DNA of 46,962 nucleotides from Methylophaga lonarensis MPL (GTDB lineage Bacteria > Pseudomonadota > Gammaproteobacteria > Nitrosococcales > Methylophagaceae): positions 1-46,962 of the forward strand of contig NZ_APHR01000024.1 in the NCBI RefSeq assembly GCF_000349205.1, in the 5' to 3' direction. A model generated the notes under the pieces. That model ran no database searches. It was not told where the DNA came from and saw only the letters and a list, made by a program, of their open reading frames with translations. The stretch's first letter is position 1. Every line of letters starts with the position of its first letter. Shown here piece after piece: positions 26,012 to 37,102 of this stretch. The position numbers were made by a program, and so were the translations under genes.

Positions 26012-27064
26012 TCAATCGGCGATGACTTTCCAGTGAATGTGCTCACCCGCGCGCATCGGAACCAGCGCCGACTCTGCAAACGGGTAGCTTTCCGGTACCT
26101 GCCAGCTTTGTTTGGTCAGTGTGATGCTGTCCTGATTGCGTGGCAGACCGTAAAAGTCAGCGCCATTGAAGCTGGCAAAGGCTTCCAGTTTGTCGAGTGC
26201 GCCCACGGACTCAAACACTTCAGCATAAAGTTCAATAGCTGCATGCGCACTGTAGATGCCAGCGCAGCCACACGAAGTTTCCTTGGTGTGTTGAGCATGA
26301 GGCGCACTGTCAGTGCCCAGGAAAAATTTTCGATGACCACTGGTAGCCGCCCGGATCAGCGCCTGCTGATGTGTGTTGCGTTTTAGAACTGGCAGGCAAT
26401 AGTGATGAGGGCGTATACCACCAACCAGCATGTCATTTCTGTTCAACAATAAGTGATGCGGGGTAATGGTCGCTGCCACCTTATCGTGAGAGGCGTTGAC
26501 AAACTGCACTGCATTTTCGGTTGTGATGTGTTCGAACACGACTTTCAATTCTGGAAACTGTCGCAGCAACGGGGACAAGATGCGTTCAATGAAAACCTTC
26601 TCCCGATCAAATACATCAATATCACTGTCGGTCACTTCACCATGTACCAGAAGTGGCATGCCGACTTTTTGCATGGCTTCCAGTGCATCACGACAATGTT
26701 GCAGATTGGTCACGCCAGCGTCTGAGTTGGTGGTGGCGCCTGCCGGATATAATTTGACCCCTTGGACAATGCCGCTTTCTTTCGCGCGGATGATTTCATC
26801 CGCGGAAGTATTATCAGTGAGATACAGCGTCATCAGTGGTTCGAATACGCTGCCTTGGGGCTTGGCACCCAGAATGCGCTGATAATAGGCCTGTGCCATT
26901 TCAGTTGTGGTTACAGGCGGGCGCAGATTAGGCATGATGATGGCCCGGCCAAAGTAGCGAGCAGTGTCGTAAACCGTGCGCACTAGTGCATCGTTGTCGC
27001 GAAGATGCAAATGCCAGTCATCCGGACGCGTAATGGTGAGTGTTGGTGTATTTGATGTAGTCAT
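26012..27064 (-). CDS. pyrC: Dihydroorotase
   Basis: A 350-residue zinc enzyme of pyrimidine synthesis that cyclises carbamoyl-aspartate to dihydroorotate. The HxH zinc ligands are in [10 protein letters not shown] (H18, H20). [17 protein letters not shown] contains the Lys that is carbamylated to bridge the two metals. [11 protein letters not shown] and [12 protein letters not shown] supply further His ligands, and [13 protein letters not shown] the catalytic Asp. Size and motifs match the E. coli type II enzyme. It is divergent from the ilv operon across 167 bases. Confidence 0.96.
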   Translation of the reverse strand: MTTSNTPTLTITRPDDWHLHLRDNDALVRTVYDTARYFGRAIIMPNLRPPVTTTEMAQAYYQRILGAKPQGSVFEPLMTLYLTDNTSADEIIRAKESGIVQGVKLYPAGATTNSDAGVTNLQHCRDALEAMQKVGMPLLVHGEVTDSDIDVFDREKVFIERILSPLLRQFPELKVVFEHITTENAVQFVNASHDKVAATITPHHLLLNRNDMLVGGIRPHHYCLPVLKRNTHQQALIRAATSGHRKFFLGTDSAPHAQHTKETSCGCAGIYSAHAAIELYAEVFESVGALDKLEAFASFNGADFYGLPRNQDSITLTKQSWQVPESYPFAESALVPMRAGEHIHWKVIAD

Positions 27065-27150
27065 GGCTGCAAATTATGCCACAGCATTGCGATCACTCCG
27101 ATAGTGGTTTTTTTGTGAACCGCTAACATGCTTGAAAAACGCGCTTTTTC

Positions 27151-27179
27151 TTGACCTGAAGTGGCATTACAAGTAACTT
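27151..27179 (+). promoter_or_regulatory. Candidate sigma70 promoter for ilvB-ilvH-ilvC
   Basis: TTGACC (27151-27156) and TAACTT (27174-27179) are exactly 17 bases apart, ending 52 bases before the ilvB start. The short leader holds no Leu/Ile/Val-rich open reading frame and no attenuator-like hairpin. Confidence 0.5.
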
Positions 27180-27231
27180 TACACGTTTGATATTTTGTTG
27201 GTTATATGACCGCGACTGAGAGGGGACGCAG

Positions 27232-28974
27232 GTGGAACTGAGTGGTGCCGAGATTCTGGTCCATTGTCTGAAAGACGAAGGGGTTGAGTATCTGTTTGGC
27301 TATCCGGGTGGTGCAGTGCTGCACATTTATGACGCACTGTACAATCAGGAAGACGTCAATCATATCCTCGTGCGTCACGAACAGGCAGCAACGCATGCTG
27401 CTGACGGATACGCACGAGCTACTGGCAAGCCCGGCGTCGTGCTGGTGACTTCTGGCCCTGGTGCAACCAATGCAGTCACTGGTATTGCAACCGCCTATAT
27501 GGATTCTATTCCTATGGTTGTCATTACCGGTCAGGTGGCGACTGCCAATATCGGCAGCGATGCCTTTCAGGAAGTTGACTCTGTCGGTATTACCCGTCCT
27601 TGTGTCAAACATAACTTTCTGGTGAAAGATATTCATGATCTGGCCGAGACCATCAAGAAAGCCTTCTACGTGGCAACTACCGGTCGTCCCGGACCGGTAG
27701 TTGTTGACGTGCCCAAGGATATTACCGATCCGAATATCAAGATCCCGTATCACTATCCCAAGCAAGTCAACATGCGTTCCTACCAGCCGAAGGTAAAGGG
27801 ACACCCGGGCCAAATCAAAAAGGCGGTGGATCTGTTACTGAGTGCCAAACGGCCGATGATTTATACCGGTGGCGGCGTTGTGCTAGGCAATGCGTCTGAG
27901 CAGTTACGCAAGTTTGTTCGTACATTGGGTTATCCAATTACCACGACACTGATGGGCCTGGGTTCATACCCTTGGAACGATCCGCAGTTTCTCGGCATGC
28001 TTGGAATGCACGGCACCTATGAAGCCAATATGGCCATGCATGATTGCGATGTGCTGATTGCGATTGGTGCTCGTTTTGATGATCGCGTGACAGGCAAGAT
28101 TGCTGAATTCTGCCCGGATGCTGAAATTATTCATATCGATATCGATCCATCATCAATCTCTAAAACCATCACGGTTGATGTACCTATCGTGGGTAACGTT
28201 GCTGATGTGTTGGATGATATGAACAGCCAGCTTGAACTGAGCAGCAAGAAACCTAACAAAAAAGCGCTGGATCAATGGTGGAAGTTGATTGAGAGCTGGC
28301 GTGCCAAAAAGTGCATGTCCTACGATCGCAACAGCGACCAGATCAAACCGCAAGCTGTTATCGAAATCTTGCACGAAATCACCAAAGGTAATGCCTATGT
28401 GACTTCGGACGTAGGTCAGCATCAAATGTGGGCCGCGCAGTACTACGGTTTTGACAAACCTAACCGCTGGATTAACTCAGGTGGCCTGGGCACCATGGGC
28501 TTCGGTTTGCCTGCGGCCATGGGTGTTCAACTGGCATTTCCTGAGGAGACGGTTGTTTGTGTCACCGGTGAAGGCAGTATTCAAATGTGCATTCAGGAGC
28601 TGTCTACCTGCTTGCAATACGGACTGCCGGTGAAGATTGTGGCATTGAACAATCGCTATCTGGGCATGGTGCGCCAATGGCAGGAATTCTTCTATCAAAA
28701 CCGCTACTCGCATTCCTACATGGAATCATTGCCTGATTTCGTCAAATTGACCGAGGCCTATGGTCACGTAGGTATTCGTATCGAAAGGGTAGAAGACTTA
28801 CGTCCAGAAATGGAAAGAGCGTTTGCAATGAAAGATCGTCTGGTATTTTTGGATATCGTCACCGATCAAACTGAAAATGTTTATCCGATGATTGCACAGG
28901 GCAAAGCACACAACGATATGCACATGTCGCCTTACGCTGATTTACCTCAGGATCCAGAGCGGGAGTTATCTTGA
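27232..28974 (+). CDS. ilvB: Acetolactate synthase large subunit
   Basis: A 580-residue thiamine-diphosphate and FAD enzyme forming acetolactate or acetohydroxybutyrate, the first common step of branched-chain amino acid synthesis. [19 protein letters not shown] carries the Glu that activates the cofactor. VFVTGEGS-like thiamine-binding sequence is present as [18 protein letters not shown], with [12 protein letters not shown] after it. The start is GTG at 27232, 6 bases after AGGGG; the ATG at 27206 is out of frame. It is more like the IlvI/IlvB catalytic subunits paired with an IlvH-type regulator, which is encoded next with a one-base overlap. Confidence 0.95.
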   Translation: MELSGAEILVHCLKDEGVEYLFGYPGGAVLHIYDALYNQEDVNHILVRHEQAATHAADGYARATGKPGVVLVTSGPGATNAVTGIATAYMDSIPMVVITGQVATANIGSDAFQEVDSVGITRPCVKHNFLVKDIHDLAETIKKAFYVATTGRPGPVVVDVPKDITDPNIKIPYHYPKQVNMRSYQPKVKGHPGQIKKAVDLLLSAKRPMIYTGGGVVLGNASEQLRKFVRTLGYPITTTLMGLGSYPWNDPQFLGMLGMHGTYEANMAMHDCDVLIAIGARFDDRVTGKIAEFCPDAEIIHIDIDPSSISKTITVDVPIVGNVADVLDDMNSQLELSSKKPNKKALDQWWKLIESWRAKKCMSYDRNSDQIKPQAVIEILHEITKGNAYVTSDVGQHQMWAAQYYGFDKPNRWINSGGLGTMGFGLPAAMGVQLAFPEETVVCVTGEGSIQMCIQELSTCLQYGLPVKIVALNNRYLGMVRQWQEFFYQNRYSHSYMESLPDFVKLTEAYGHVGIRIERVEDLRPEMERAFAMKDRLVFLDIVTDQTENVYPMIAQGKAHNDMHMSPYADLPQDPERELS

Positions 28975-29468
28975 TGCGCCATATCATTTCTATCCTGATC
29001 GAAAACGAAGCAGGCGCATTGTCTCGTGTAGCCGGGCTGTTTTCTGCGCGTGGCTATAACATCGAATCTTTGACGGTAGCGCCTACAGAAGATCCTTCAT
29101 TGTCACGCATGACAATTGTGACAACTGGTACTGACCGCATCATTGAGCAAATCACCAAGCAGCTCAACAAGCTGATTGATGTAGTGAAATTGATGGAGTT
29201 GAGCAGTGGATCACACATCGAGCGTGAAATGATGCTGATCAAAGTCAAAGCGGCGACCATGGCGCAGCGTGAAGATGTCAAGCGACTGGCAGATATCTTC
29301 CGTGGCCATATTATCGATGTGACCACCACGACTTACACAATTGAATTGACCGGCTCTGGACAAAAGCTGGACTCGTTCATTGAAGCGCTGGCTGAACACA
29401 AAATACTTGAAACCGTTCGCAGTGGCGTTTCCGGCATTGCGCGCGGTGAGAAAAGCCTGCAGATCTGA
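28974..29468 (+). CDS. ilvH: Acetolactate synthase small (regulatory) subunit
   Basis: A 164-residue regulatory subunit with an N-terminal ACT domain (ILIENEAGALSRVAGLF) and the ALS_ss C-terminal domain. N11, G14 and N29, positions tied to valine feedback in E. coli IlvH, are all conserved, so the enzyme is predicted to be valine-sensitive. The ATG at 28974 overlaps the ilvB stop by one base (TGATG) and matches the E. coli start MRRILSVLLENE; the TTG just before is unlikely. ilvC follows after 44 bases. Confidence 0.95.
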   Translation: MRHIISILIENEAGALSRVAGLFSARGYNIESLTVAPTEDPSLSRMTIVTTGTDRIIEQITKQLNKLIDVVKLMELSSGSHIEREMMLIKVKAATMAQREDVKRLADIFRGHIIDVTTTTYTIELTGSGQKLDSFIEALAEHKILETVRSGVSGIARGEKSLQI

Positions 29469-29494
29469 TCTGTGTTTCACGGCAACCCTATTGA

Positions 29495-30532
<1,038 letters not shown>

Positions 30533-30555
30533 TCATCAAAGACGGGATCTAGCAG

Positions 30556-30589
30556 CGGGGATGGTTGTGCAAACAACCATCCCCGTTTT
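30556..30589 (+). terminator. Rho-independent terminator after ilvC
   Basis: CGGGGATGGTTGT (30556-30568) pairs perfectly over 13 bases with ACAACCATCCCCG (30573-30585) around a GCAA loop and is followed by TTTT. It separates the ilv operon from pssA. Confidence 0.92.
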
Positions 30590-30645
30590 GTTTCGGTGGT
30601 TTGCAATGTCATAATGACACTACTGTATGTTGGAGCAATCTCAGG

Positions 30646-31401
30646 ATGGTCAATCAGGACAAACAACAAAAACGCGGTATATATCTGTTACCCAATCTGT
30701 TCACAACAGCTGGGCTGTTTGCAGGGTTTTATGCCATTGTCGCGGCCATGAGAGGTGAGTTTAACGTAGCGGCCGTGGCAATTTTTGTCGCGATGATTAT
30801 GGACGGTCTGGATGGCCGAATCGCGCGAATGACCAATACACAGAGTGCATTTGGGGCCGAATATGACAGCCTGTCTGACATGGTGGCATTTTGTCTGGCT
30901 CCGGCCCTGGTCATGTTTGAATGGGCATTGGCCGGATTGGGTAAGTTTGGCTGGATGGTGGCATTTATCTTTGCTGCATGCGGTGCATTGCGTCTGGCGC
31001 GTTTTAACACTCAGATCGGTATTGCGGATAAACGCTATTTTCAGGGATTACCAAGTCCAGCCGCCGCAGCCTGTATCGCCGGTTGGGTGTGGGCTGGAAC
31101 CAGCAATGAACTGGATCCGGTATTACTGACTGCGGTGGCGATTCCGCTGACACTGGTTTGCGCTATTTTGATGGTGAGCACTGTCCGTTACCACAGTTTT
31201 AAAGAGCTGGATTTGCGCGGCAAAGTACCCTTTATGGTCATGCTGGTGCTGGTATTGGTCTTTGCGCTGATCGCCATCGATCCACCGCTTATCCTGTTCA
31301 CTACCTTCTTTATCTATGCGATGTCTGGACCTGCCTTGACCCTGATAAAGCTGCGTCAGCATCGACAGGAAAGGGCACAGGCCAAAGAATCCAACCAATA
31401 A
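30646..31401 (+). CDS. pssA: CDP-diacylglycerol-serine O-phosphatidyltransferase
   Basis: A 251-residue inner-membrane enzyme that makes phosphatidylserine, precursor of phosphatidylethanolamine. The CDP-alcohol phosphotransferase motif is complete: D-x2-DG-x2-AR-x8-G-x3-D-x3-D, seen as MDGLDGRIAR, then SAFGAEYDSLSD. Several hydrophobic helices surround it. It is the membrane (type II) form rather than the E. coli type. The ATG at 30646 has GGAG 10 bases upstream; in-frame upstream codons run into the ilvC terminator and are unlikely. pssA between ilvC and leuA is an order seen in other proteobacteria. Confidence 0.93.
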   Translation: MVNQDKQQKRGIYLLPNLFTTAGLFAGFYAIVAAMRGEFNVAAVAIFVAMIMDGLDGRIARMTNTQSAFGAEYDSLSDMVAFCLAPALVMFEWALAGLGKFGWMVAFIFAACGALRLARFNTQIGIADKRYFQGLPSPAAAACIAGWVWAGTSNELDPVLLTAVAIPLTLVCAILMVSTVRYHSFKELDLRGKVPFMVMLVLVLVFALIAIDPPLILFTTFFIYAMSGPALTLIKLRQHRQERAQAKESNQ

Positions 31402-31519
31402 TAAAAACAGATGTACGCAGCTTGGACAGAAAAAATTCGGTCTGAGACTTTAATTTGTGCACGATGACTACCAGATAACTTGCTGAAGATGATGGCAAAG
31501 CCGCCAGAACGGAGCTGAT

Positions 31520-33052
31520 ATGACAGATAAATTGATTATTTTTGACACCACATTGCGTGATGGCGAACAAAGCCCTGGTGCTTCCATGACCAAGGAGGAA
31601 AAAGTACGCATTGCCAAAGCGCTGGAGCGAATGCGTGTTGACGTGATTGAAGCCGGTTTTCCGATTGCGAGTATCGGTGATTTTGAAGCTGTTCAGGCGG
31701 TCGCTGCGGCAGTCAAGGACAGTCGGATTTGTGGACTTGCCCGGGCACTTGATGCTGATATTGACCGGGCGGGTGAAGCGCTGAAACCAGCCAATGCCTC
31801 ACGTATTCATACCTTTATTGCTACCTCGCCGATTCATATGAAGATGAAGCTGCGAATGGAGCCAGAGCAAGTTATCGAGAATGCGGTAAAAGCAGTTAAA
31901 AGAGCGCGCCAATATACTGATGATGTTGAGTTTTCTCCTGAAGATGCCGGGCGAAGCGATCCGCAGTTTTTGTGCCGGGTGCTGGAAGCGGTCATTGATG
32001 CAGGTGCCTCGACTCTGAATATTCCTGATACGGTCGGTTACAACCTGCCGCATCAGTTTGGTGATCTCATCAAAATGCTGCGCAATACCATTCCCAACGC
32101 GGATAAGGCGATTTTTTCAGTACATTGTCACAATGATCTGGGGCTTGCCGTGGCAAATTCACTATCTGCTGTCATCAATGGTGCTCGGCAGGTTGAATGT
32201 ACCATTAATGGCTTGGGTGAACGTGCCGGCAACGCGGCACTGGAAGAAGTCGTGATGGCAGTTCGGACCCGTCAGGATGTGTTTCCTTGTGACACTAATA
32301 TCGACACTACTCAGATTGTGACTGCCTCAAGACTGGTTTCAGGCATTACAGGTTTTGCTGTGCAGCCCAACAAGGCCATTGTGGGCGTCAATGCGTTTGC
32401 TCATGAGTCGGGTATTCATCAGGATGGTGTTCTTAAAAGCCGTGAAACCTATGAAATCATGCGAGCAGAAGATGTGGGCTGGCATACCAACCGCATGGTG
32501 TTGGGTAAACATTCTGGTCGAAATGCTTTCCGTACTCGTTTACAGGAACTGGGCATTGAGCTTGAGTCTGAAGCAGAACTGAATGCCGCATTTACCCGCT
32601 TTAAAGAGCTGGCCGATAAAAAGCATGAAGTTTTTGATGAAGACTTGCAGGCGCTGATCAGCGACACTATCGACGTTGAAAATGAGCGTATTCGTCTGGT
32701 GTCACTGAAAGTGTGCAGTGAAACAGGTGAAACACCGGTAGCTTCGGTGACGCTTGCTTTTGATGATGACGAAGTGCACATCGAGATGTCGGGAAGTGGT
32801 CCGGTGGATGCCGTCTATAAAGCGATTGAGTCAATGGTGCAAAGTCATACCGAGTTGCAGTTGTATTCAGTCAACAACATCACCAGCGGTACCGATGCAC
32901 AGGGCGAAGTCAATGTCCGGCTTGAAAAAGGTGGTCGTATTGTCAGCGGCCAGGGAGCGGATACCGACATTGTGATCGCTTCGGCCAAAGCTTACATCAA
33001 TGCTTTAAACAAGATGTTGCTGCCAGCAGAACGGGCGCACCCGCAGGTTTGA
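31520..33052 (+). CDS. leuA: 2-isopropylmalate synthase
   Basis: A 510-residue enzyme that condenses acetyl-CoA with ketoisovalerate, the committed step to leucine. The catalytic barrel begins with [17 protein letters not shown]; metal-binding His residues lie in [34 protein letters not shown] follows. A C-terminal LeuA regulatory domain (about residues 390-500) would bind leucine for feedback inhibition. It follows pssA after 118 bases with a GGAG site at 31511-31514. I found no leucine-rich leader peptide in that gap. holD starts one base after its stop, suggesting read-through transcription. Confidence 0.96.
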   Translation: MTDKLIIFDTTLRDGEQSPGASMTKEEKVRIAKALERMRVDVIEAGFPIASIGDFEAVQAVAAAVKDSRICGLARALDADIDRAGEALKPANASRIHTFIATSPIHMKMKLRMEPEQVIENAVKAVKRARQYTDDVEFSPEDAGRSDPQFLCRVLEAVIDAGASTLNIPDTVGYNLPHQFGDLIKMLRNTIPNADKAIFSVHCHNDLGLAVANSLSAVINGARQVECTINGLGERAGNAALEEVVMAVRTRQDVFPCDTNIDTTQIVTASRLVSGITGFAVQPNKAIVGVNAFAHESGIHQDGVLKSRETYEIMRAEDVGWHTNRMVLGKHSGRNAFRTRLQELGIELESEAELNAAFTRFKELADKKHEVFDEDLQALISDTIDVENERIRLVSLKVCSETGETPVASVTLAFDDDEVHIEMSGSGPVDAVYKAIESMVQSHTELQLYSVNNITSGTDAQGEVNVRLEKGGRIVSGQGADTDIVIASAKAYINALNKMLLPAERAHPQV

Positions 33053-33053
33053 T

Positions 33054-33521
33054 ATGTCACTGACCGCATCTCAGCTTTCAGCACTGGCGGCAATGAAAAT
33101 TCCTGTCTGGCAGCAACGGACAGGCAACATTGAGACAGCTGGCCATCAGCCATCGGTGCAGCTCAGCAAAACGCTTGGCATTATGATGGAAGATGTTCAG
33201 CAAATGAGTGCTGCTGAGCAGCGTTTGTTTCAGGCGATCTTGATAGCGTTTCAGCTGAATCTTGCTGATTTGGAACAATTGACACCGGCTCATGCTTCGG
33301 CATTGCTCGGCTTGTCTGAGTCTCACTTTAGTCTGCTGATTATTGGGTCTTGTCCACAGGTGTTTTCTGAGGCAACGCCACTAAAATCGGGCGCACTTAT
33401 GCTTGATAACGGTATCCGCTTGTTTGTCACTGATTCACTGTCGAATCTGCTTGCAACGCCAGCTCGCAAGGCACAGTTCTGGCAACAAGCTCAGGCCTGG
33501 CTTAGAGCAGGCACTGAATGA
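33054..33521 (+). CDS. holD: DNA polymerase III psi subunit-like protein
   Basis: A 155-residue protein weakly but recognisably like HolD. The start (LAAMKIPVWQQRTGN) parallels the E. coli QLGITQWSLRRPG region that binds the chi subunit, and the end (LLATPARKAQFWQQAQAW) parallels its LRANPTARAALWQQI. The middle, LLIIGSCPQVF, fits the core strand. Psi links the clamp loader to chi and single-strand-binding protein. Gene order holD-rimI with ATGA overlap matches E. coli and strongly supports the call, since psi proteins diverge fast. It starts one base after leuA. Confidence 0.75.
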   Translation: MSLTASQLSALAAMKIPVWQQRTGNIETAGHQPSVQLSKTLGIMMEDVQQMSAAEQRLFQAILIAFQLNLADLEQLTPAHASALLGLSESHFSLLIIGSCPQVFSEATPLKSGALMLDNGIRLFVTDSLSNLLATPARKAQFWQQAQAWLRAGTE

Positions 33522-33988
33522 AAGATCTTGTCCGTCGACCAATGAATGAGGCGGATTTGGCTGAAGTGTTGCAAATTGAACGCAGCGCTAATCGCTTTCC
33601 CTGGTCGAAACAGAACTTTGCCGACTGTCTGAGCGGCAATTATCAATCATGGGTCTACCAGTTGCCGGACAGCATGGCAGGTTATCTCATCGTGCAGAAT
33701 ATTCTGGACGAGGCGCATCTGTTAAATATCTGTGTGCAGCCACAACAGCAGGGCAAAGGCATTGGTCGTTTCATGCTTGAGCAGATGATAAATGATGCAC
33801 AGCAACGACAGGCAAAACTTATCGTATTGGAAGTCCGACGCTCCAATCATCGTGCTCAGCAACTTTATTTGCAGCAAGGTTTTAATGAGATGTCGATCCG
33901 GCGGGGCTATTATCCAGCGGAACAGGGCAGGGAAGACGCTGTGCTGATGGGCTTGGATCTCTCTTTGATGATGGATTTTGCTGAATGA
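33518..33988 (+). CDS. rimI: Ribosomal protein S18-alanine N-acetyltransferase
   Basis: A 156-residue GNAT-family enzyme that acetylates the N-terminal Ala of ribosomal protein S18. The acetyl-CoA loop is VQPQQQGKGIGRFMLEQM (Q/RxxGxG/A type), preceded by LLNICV and followed by LEVRRSNHRAQQLYLQQGF, a RimI hallmark. The N-terminal part has ERSANRFPWSKQNFADCL, matching RimI. It overlaps holD by four bases. Confidence 0.92.
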   Translation: MKDLVRRPMNEADLAEVLQIERSANRFPWSKQNFADCLSGNYQSWVYQLPDSMAGYLIVQNILDEAHLLNICVQPQQQGKGIGRFMLEQMINDAQQRQAKLIVLEVRRSNHRAQQLYLQQGFNEMSIRRGYYPAEQGREDAVLMGLDLSLMMDFAE

Positions 33989-34209
33989 ATCAACCTGGTC
34001 TGACGCAGATGTTCAATACAGTAACTTATTGAAGTTAAATCCAGCTTATCACAACGTTGACGCTGAAACTGTCAGCCTGTGGAGCCACAGTCATTGTTCA
34101 CGTTATCGTCACAGAGATGGTTTATAGTCGATCGAACTTGATATAGGCATTGCCGTCTACTAGACTAGTTGACTTATTTACTCGGTTATTTTCACTCAGG
34201 AGATTATCT
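33989..34209. other. Intergenic region before sodB
   Basis: The largest gene-free stretch in the window (221 bases). It holds a short perfect palindrome ACTAGACTAGT at 34159-34169 and a weak hairpin CTGTG-GAGC-CACAG near 34077-34090 without a T run. No clear Fur box, promoter pair or RNA gene is recognisable. A good CAGGAG ribosome binding site precedes the sodB ATG. Confidence 0.5.
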
Positions 34210-34791
34210 ATGGCTTTTGAATTGCCACCACTGCCTTACGCAAACAACGCACTCGAACCGCACATTTCTGCTGAAACCATCGAGTATCACTACGGCAAGC
34301 ATCACCAAACCTACGTGACCAACCTGAACAATCTGGTTCCCGGCACTGAGTTTGAAGGTCAATCTCTGGAAGAAATCATCGTCAAATCAAGCGGTGGTAT
34401 TTTCAATAATGCTGCCCAGATCTGGAACCATACATTCTACTGGAACGGCTTGACCCCTAACGGCACAGATGCTGTCAGTGGTGCCCTGGCCGATGCCATC
34501 AACGAAGCCTTTGGCTCTTTTGACGAGTTCAAAGCCAAATTTAGTCAGTCTGCCGCGACCAACTTTGGTTCTGGCTGGACCTGGCTGGTCAAAAATGCAG
34601 ATGGCAAGCTTGAAATTGTCAACACCAGCAATGCTGGATGCCCACTGACTTCAGGTCAAACTCCGCTGCTGACATGCGATGTCTGGGAACATGCTTATTA
34701 CATCGACTTCCGCAATGCACGACCAAAATATCTGGAAACATTCTGGAAACTGGTCAACTGGGACTTTGTGGCGGCCAACTTCGCTGGCTAA
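34210..34791 (+). CDS. sodB: Superoxide dismutase [Fe]
   Basis: A 193-residue cytoplasmic superoxide dismutase, the same length as E. coli SodB and very similar throughout ([20 protein letters not shown]). Metal ligands are the His in EYHYGKHH, the His in QIWNHTFYW, and Asp and His in [16 protein letters not shown]. Gln in NNAAQIWNH is the marker of the iron type. Two Cys residues (AGCPLT and LLTCDVWEH) near the active site differ from E. coli. The ATG at 34210 follows CAGGAG; an in-frame upstream start at 34150 would add a non-family extension. A strong terminator follows. Confidence 0.96.
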   Translation: MAFELPPLPYANNALEPHISAETIEYHYGKHHQTYVTNLNNLVPGTEFEGQSLEEIIVKSSGGIFNNAAQIWNHTFYWNGLTPNGTDAVSGALADAINEAFGSFDEFKAKFSQSAATNFGSGWTWLVKNADGKLEIVNTSNAGCPLTSGQTPLLTCDVWEHAYYIDFRNARPKYLETFWKLVNWDFVAANFAG

Positions 34792-34854
34792 TGCAAAACG
34801 TTCCTGTGGTTTTTGCCAAGTAAACAATTTCGTTATAAAATAACGGGTTTCGGG

Positions 34855-34888
34855 AAAATGGCAGTTTCGGAAGAAACTGCCATTTTTT
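34855..34888 (+). terminator. Rho-independent terminator after sodB
   Basis: AAAATGGCAGTTTC (34855-34868) pairs with GAAACTGCCATTTT (34873-34886) around a GGAA tetraloop and ends in a T run (34883-34888). The stem is 14 perfect pairs. Confidence 0.93.
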
Positions 34889-34944
34889 GTTTGTCGTAGT
34901 TTGGTTTTGCAGTGTCGCCATTATCATGGCAGGGAGTGAAAGAC

Positions 34945-36144
34945 ATGACCGATTCAGTCATGCCCACCTACGGAAGACTTAATGTTTCTTTTGTGAAGGG
35001 TGAGGGAGCATGGTTAACCGACAGCAACGGTCAGCGCTATCTTGATGCGCTGAGTGGTATTGCTGTGTGCAATCTTGGTCACTGTCATCCTCGAGTAACC
35101 GCTGCGATTCAGGATCAGGCAAGCCAACTGATTCACACCTCGAATGTTTACCGCATCCCATTGCAAGAGCAACTGGCTGACAAGCTGGTTGAGATTTCAG
35201 GCATGGAGCAGGTGTTTTTCTGTAACTCCGGTGCCGAAGCCAACGAAGCGGCCATAAAACTGGTTCGAAAGTTTGGTCACGCCAAAGGGGTCAGCAAACC
35301 GGTCATTATTGTGATGGATGGCAGTTTTCACGGCCGGACCATGGCAACCCTGACTGCGACCGGTAACGCAAAAGTTCAAGCGGGTTTTGATCCGCTGGTT
35401 CCGGGTTTTGTTCGGGTGCCATATAACGATCTGGATGCTTTGAGAATGGCCATTGGTCATTGGCCAGAAGCCGTGGCTGTCATGCTTGAACCTGTTCAGG
35501 GCGAGGGTGGCATCAAGGTGCCTGACAGTGATTATCTGGCTTCAGTCAGGTCTATTTGCACCCAACGCAAACTATTGATGATTCTCGATGAAGTACAGAC
35601 CGGCATAGGCAGAACAGGTAAGTGGTTTGCTTTCCAGCATGCTCAGGATGTGATCCCTGATGTGATGACACTGGCCAAGGGGCTTGGTAACGGAATGCCT
35701 ATTGGAGCTTGTCTTGTCGCTGGTTCCGCAGTCGGCTTATTCCAACCGGGCAATCATGGCTCGACCTTTGGTGGTAACCCGCTTGCCTGTAGAGCAGCGC
35801 TGGCTGTGTTACAGACCATTGAAACTGAAAAGTTGATGGACAATGTCAATACACTGGGCGAGCAGATGTTCCAGGCCTTCAAAAAACGGCTGGATCAGCA
35901 CGAAGGTGTTAAAGAAGTGCGTCACGCTGGATTCATGTTTGGTATTGAGCTGGCAGTGCCTTGTGGCGAGCTGGTTGGCCTGGCATTGGAAAAAGGTCTG
36001 TTGATTAACGTCACTTCTGAAAAAGTTATCCGTTTGCTGCCGCCGCTGATCATCAACGAAGCTGAAGCGATGCAAATCGTTGATCAGCTGAGTGATTTAG
36101 TTACCGAATTTCTGTCCACACGGACTGTTGTGAGCGTTGCCTGA
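34945..36144 (+). CDS. argD: Acetylornithine aminotransferase
   Basis: A 399-residue class III PLP aminotransferase of arginine synthesis (acetylglutamate semialdehyde to acetylornithine). Visible family segments: [67 protein letters not shown] and the PLP-Lys in [14 protein letters not shown]. The ATG at 34945 lies 8 bases after AGGGAG (34931-34936); an in-frame GTG at 34912 would add 11 residues. argF begins two bases after its stop, so argD-argF form a unit; the sodB terminator marks its upstream boundary. Confidence 0.95.
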   Translation: MTDSVMPTYGRLNVSFVKGEGAWLTDSNGQRYLDALSGIAVCNLGHCHPRVTAAIQDQASQLIHTSNVYRIPLQEQLADKLVEISGMEQVFFCNSGAEANEAAIKLVRKFGHAKGVSKPVIIVMDGSFHGRTMATLTATGNAKVQAGFDPLVPGFVRVPYNDLDALRMAIGHWPEAVAVMLEPVQGEGGIKVPDSDYLASVRSICTQRKLLMILDEVQTGIGRTGKWFAFQHAQDVIPDVMTLAKGLGNGMPIGACLVAGSAVGLFQPGNHGSTFGGNPLACRAALAVLQTIETEKLMDNVNTLGEQMFQAFKKRLDQHEGVKEVRHAGFMFGIELAVPCGELVGLALEKGLLINVTSEKVIRLLPPLIINEAEAMQIVDQLSDLVTEFLSTRTVVSVA

Positions 36145-36146
36145 TA

Positions 36147-37055
36147 ATGAGACATTTTTTAACACTGAAAGATCTCAGTGCGAGCGAGTTAAAGCAGCTG
36201 ATTCACCGTGCTATTGAATTGAAAGCCATGCATCAGGCTGGAGAGCGCTATGAGCCGCTCAAAAACAAGGTGTTGGCGATGATTTTTGAAAAATCCTCAA
36301 CACGCACTCGGGTATCCTTTGAATCTGCGATGCTGCAGTTTGGTGGTGGTTCGATTTTCCTGTCCCCTGATGATACGCAACTGGGAAGAGGTGAGCCGAT
36401 AGAAGACTCGGCCAGAGTCATCTCCAGCATGGTGGATGCGGTTATGATTCGCACCTTTGAGCACAGCAAGGTCGAACGTTTTGCTCAATACTCTTCAGTG
36501 CCTGTGATTAACGCTTTGACTGACGATTATCATCCTTGTCAGTTACTGGCCGATATCCAGACCTACTATGAACAGCGTGGCGATATTGCCGGTAAAACGG
36601 TTGCCTGGATCGGTGATGGCAATAATATGTGTCATTCCTATATTAATGCTGCGGAACTGTTTGGCTTTAAGCTTAATATTGCAACGCCACCGGGCTATGA
36701 GCCCAAGCCTGAAATTGTGGCCGAAACTAAAGCTGAAATTGCATTGTTTCACCAGCCAGAACTGGCGGCTCGTGACGCTGATTTGATAGTGACTGATGTC
36801 TGGGCCAGCATGGGTCAGGAAGAAGAACAACGTAAGCGAGAGCAGGCCTTTGCGGCGTTTCAGGTCAATGACTCACTGATGCAGTTGGCCGCGCCAGATG
36901 CTCTGTTTATGCATTGCCTGCCTGCACACCGTGGTGAAGAAGTTTCTGCCAGTGTCATTGATGGTCAGCAAAGCGTGGTCTGGCAGGAAGCCGAAAATCG
37001 ACTACATGCACAAAAAGCACTGCTGGAATTTTTGTGTGTCGACAATCCACAGTAA
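36147..37055 (+). CDS. argF: Ornithine carbamoyltransferase
   Basis: A 302-residue enzyme that forms citrulline from ornithine and carbamoyl phosphate. The carbamoyl-phosphate loop is [11 protein letters not shown], with [14 protein letters not shown] and the ornithine-binding [11 protein letters not shown] following, and the C-terminal active-site [12 protein letters not shown]. These are the standard catalytic residues. It directly follows argD and ends at a bidirectional terminator shared with mazG. Confidence 0.96.
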   Translation: MRHFLTLKDLSASELKQLIHRAIELKAMHQAGERYEPLKNKVLAMIFEKSSTRTRVSFESAMLQFGGGSIFLSPDDTQLGRGEPIEDSARVISSMVDAVMIRTFEHSKVERFAQYSSVPVINALTDDYHPCQLLADIQTYYEQRGDIAGKTVAWIGDGNNMCHSYINAAELFGFKLNIATPPGYEPKPEIVAETKAEIALFHQPELAARDADLIVTDVWASMGQEEEQRKREQAFAAFQVNDSLMQLAAPDALFMHCLPAHRGEEVSASVIDGQQSVVWQEAENRLHAQKALLEFLCVDNPQ

Positions 37056-37074
37056 GTTTAAGATGTGAATGATT

Positions 37075-37102
37075 AAAAAAGCCGACTAACGTCGGCTTTT
37101 TT
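37075..37102. terminator. Bidirectional terminator between argF and mazG
   Basis: AAAAAAGCCGAC (37075-37086) pairs over 12 bases with GTCGGCTTTTTT (37091-37102) around TAAC. A run on the left and T run on the right serve both convergent genes; the mazG stop codon (37086-37088) lies within the hairpin. Confidence 0.93.

Noticed and set aside
27206-27231. ATG upstream of ilvB as alternative start or leader peptide
   Set aside because: It is out of frame with ilvB and stops after five codons with no branched-chain residues.
30608-30618. Palindrome GTCATAATGAC before pssA as an operator
   Set aside because: Only 11 bases, single copy, and overlaps a possible -10 region; too little to call.
31402-31519. 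Leucine attenuator before leuA
   Set aside because: The only short frame (ATG ACT ACC AGA TAA) has no leucine codons and no terminator-like hairpin follows.
34159-34169. Palindrome ACTAGACTAGT before sodB as a Fur or redox-regulator site
   Set aside because: Does not resemble Fur, SoxS or NsrR consensus and is short enough to be chance.
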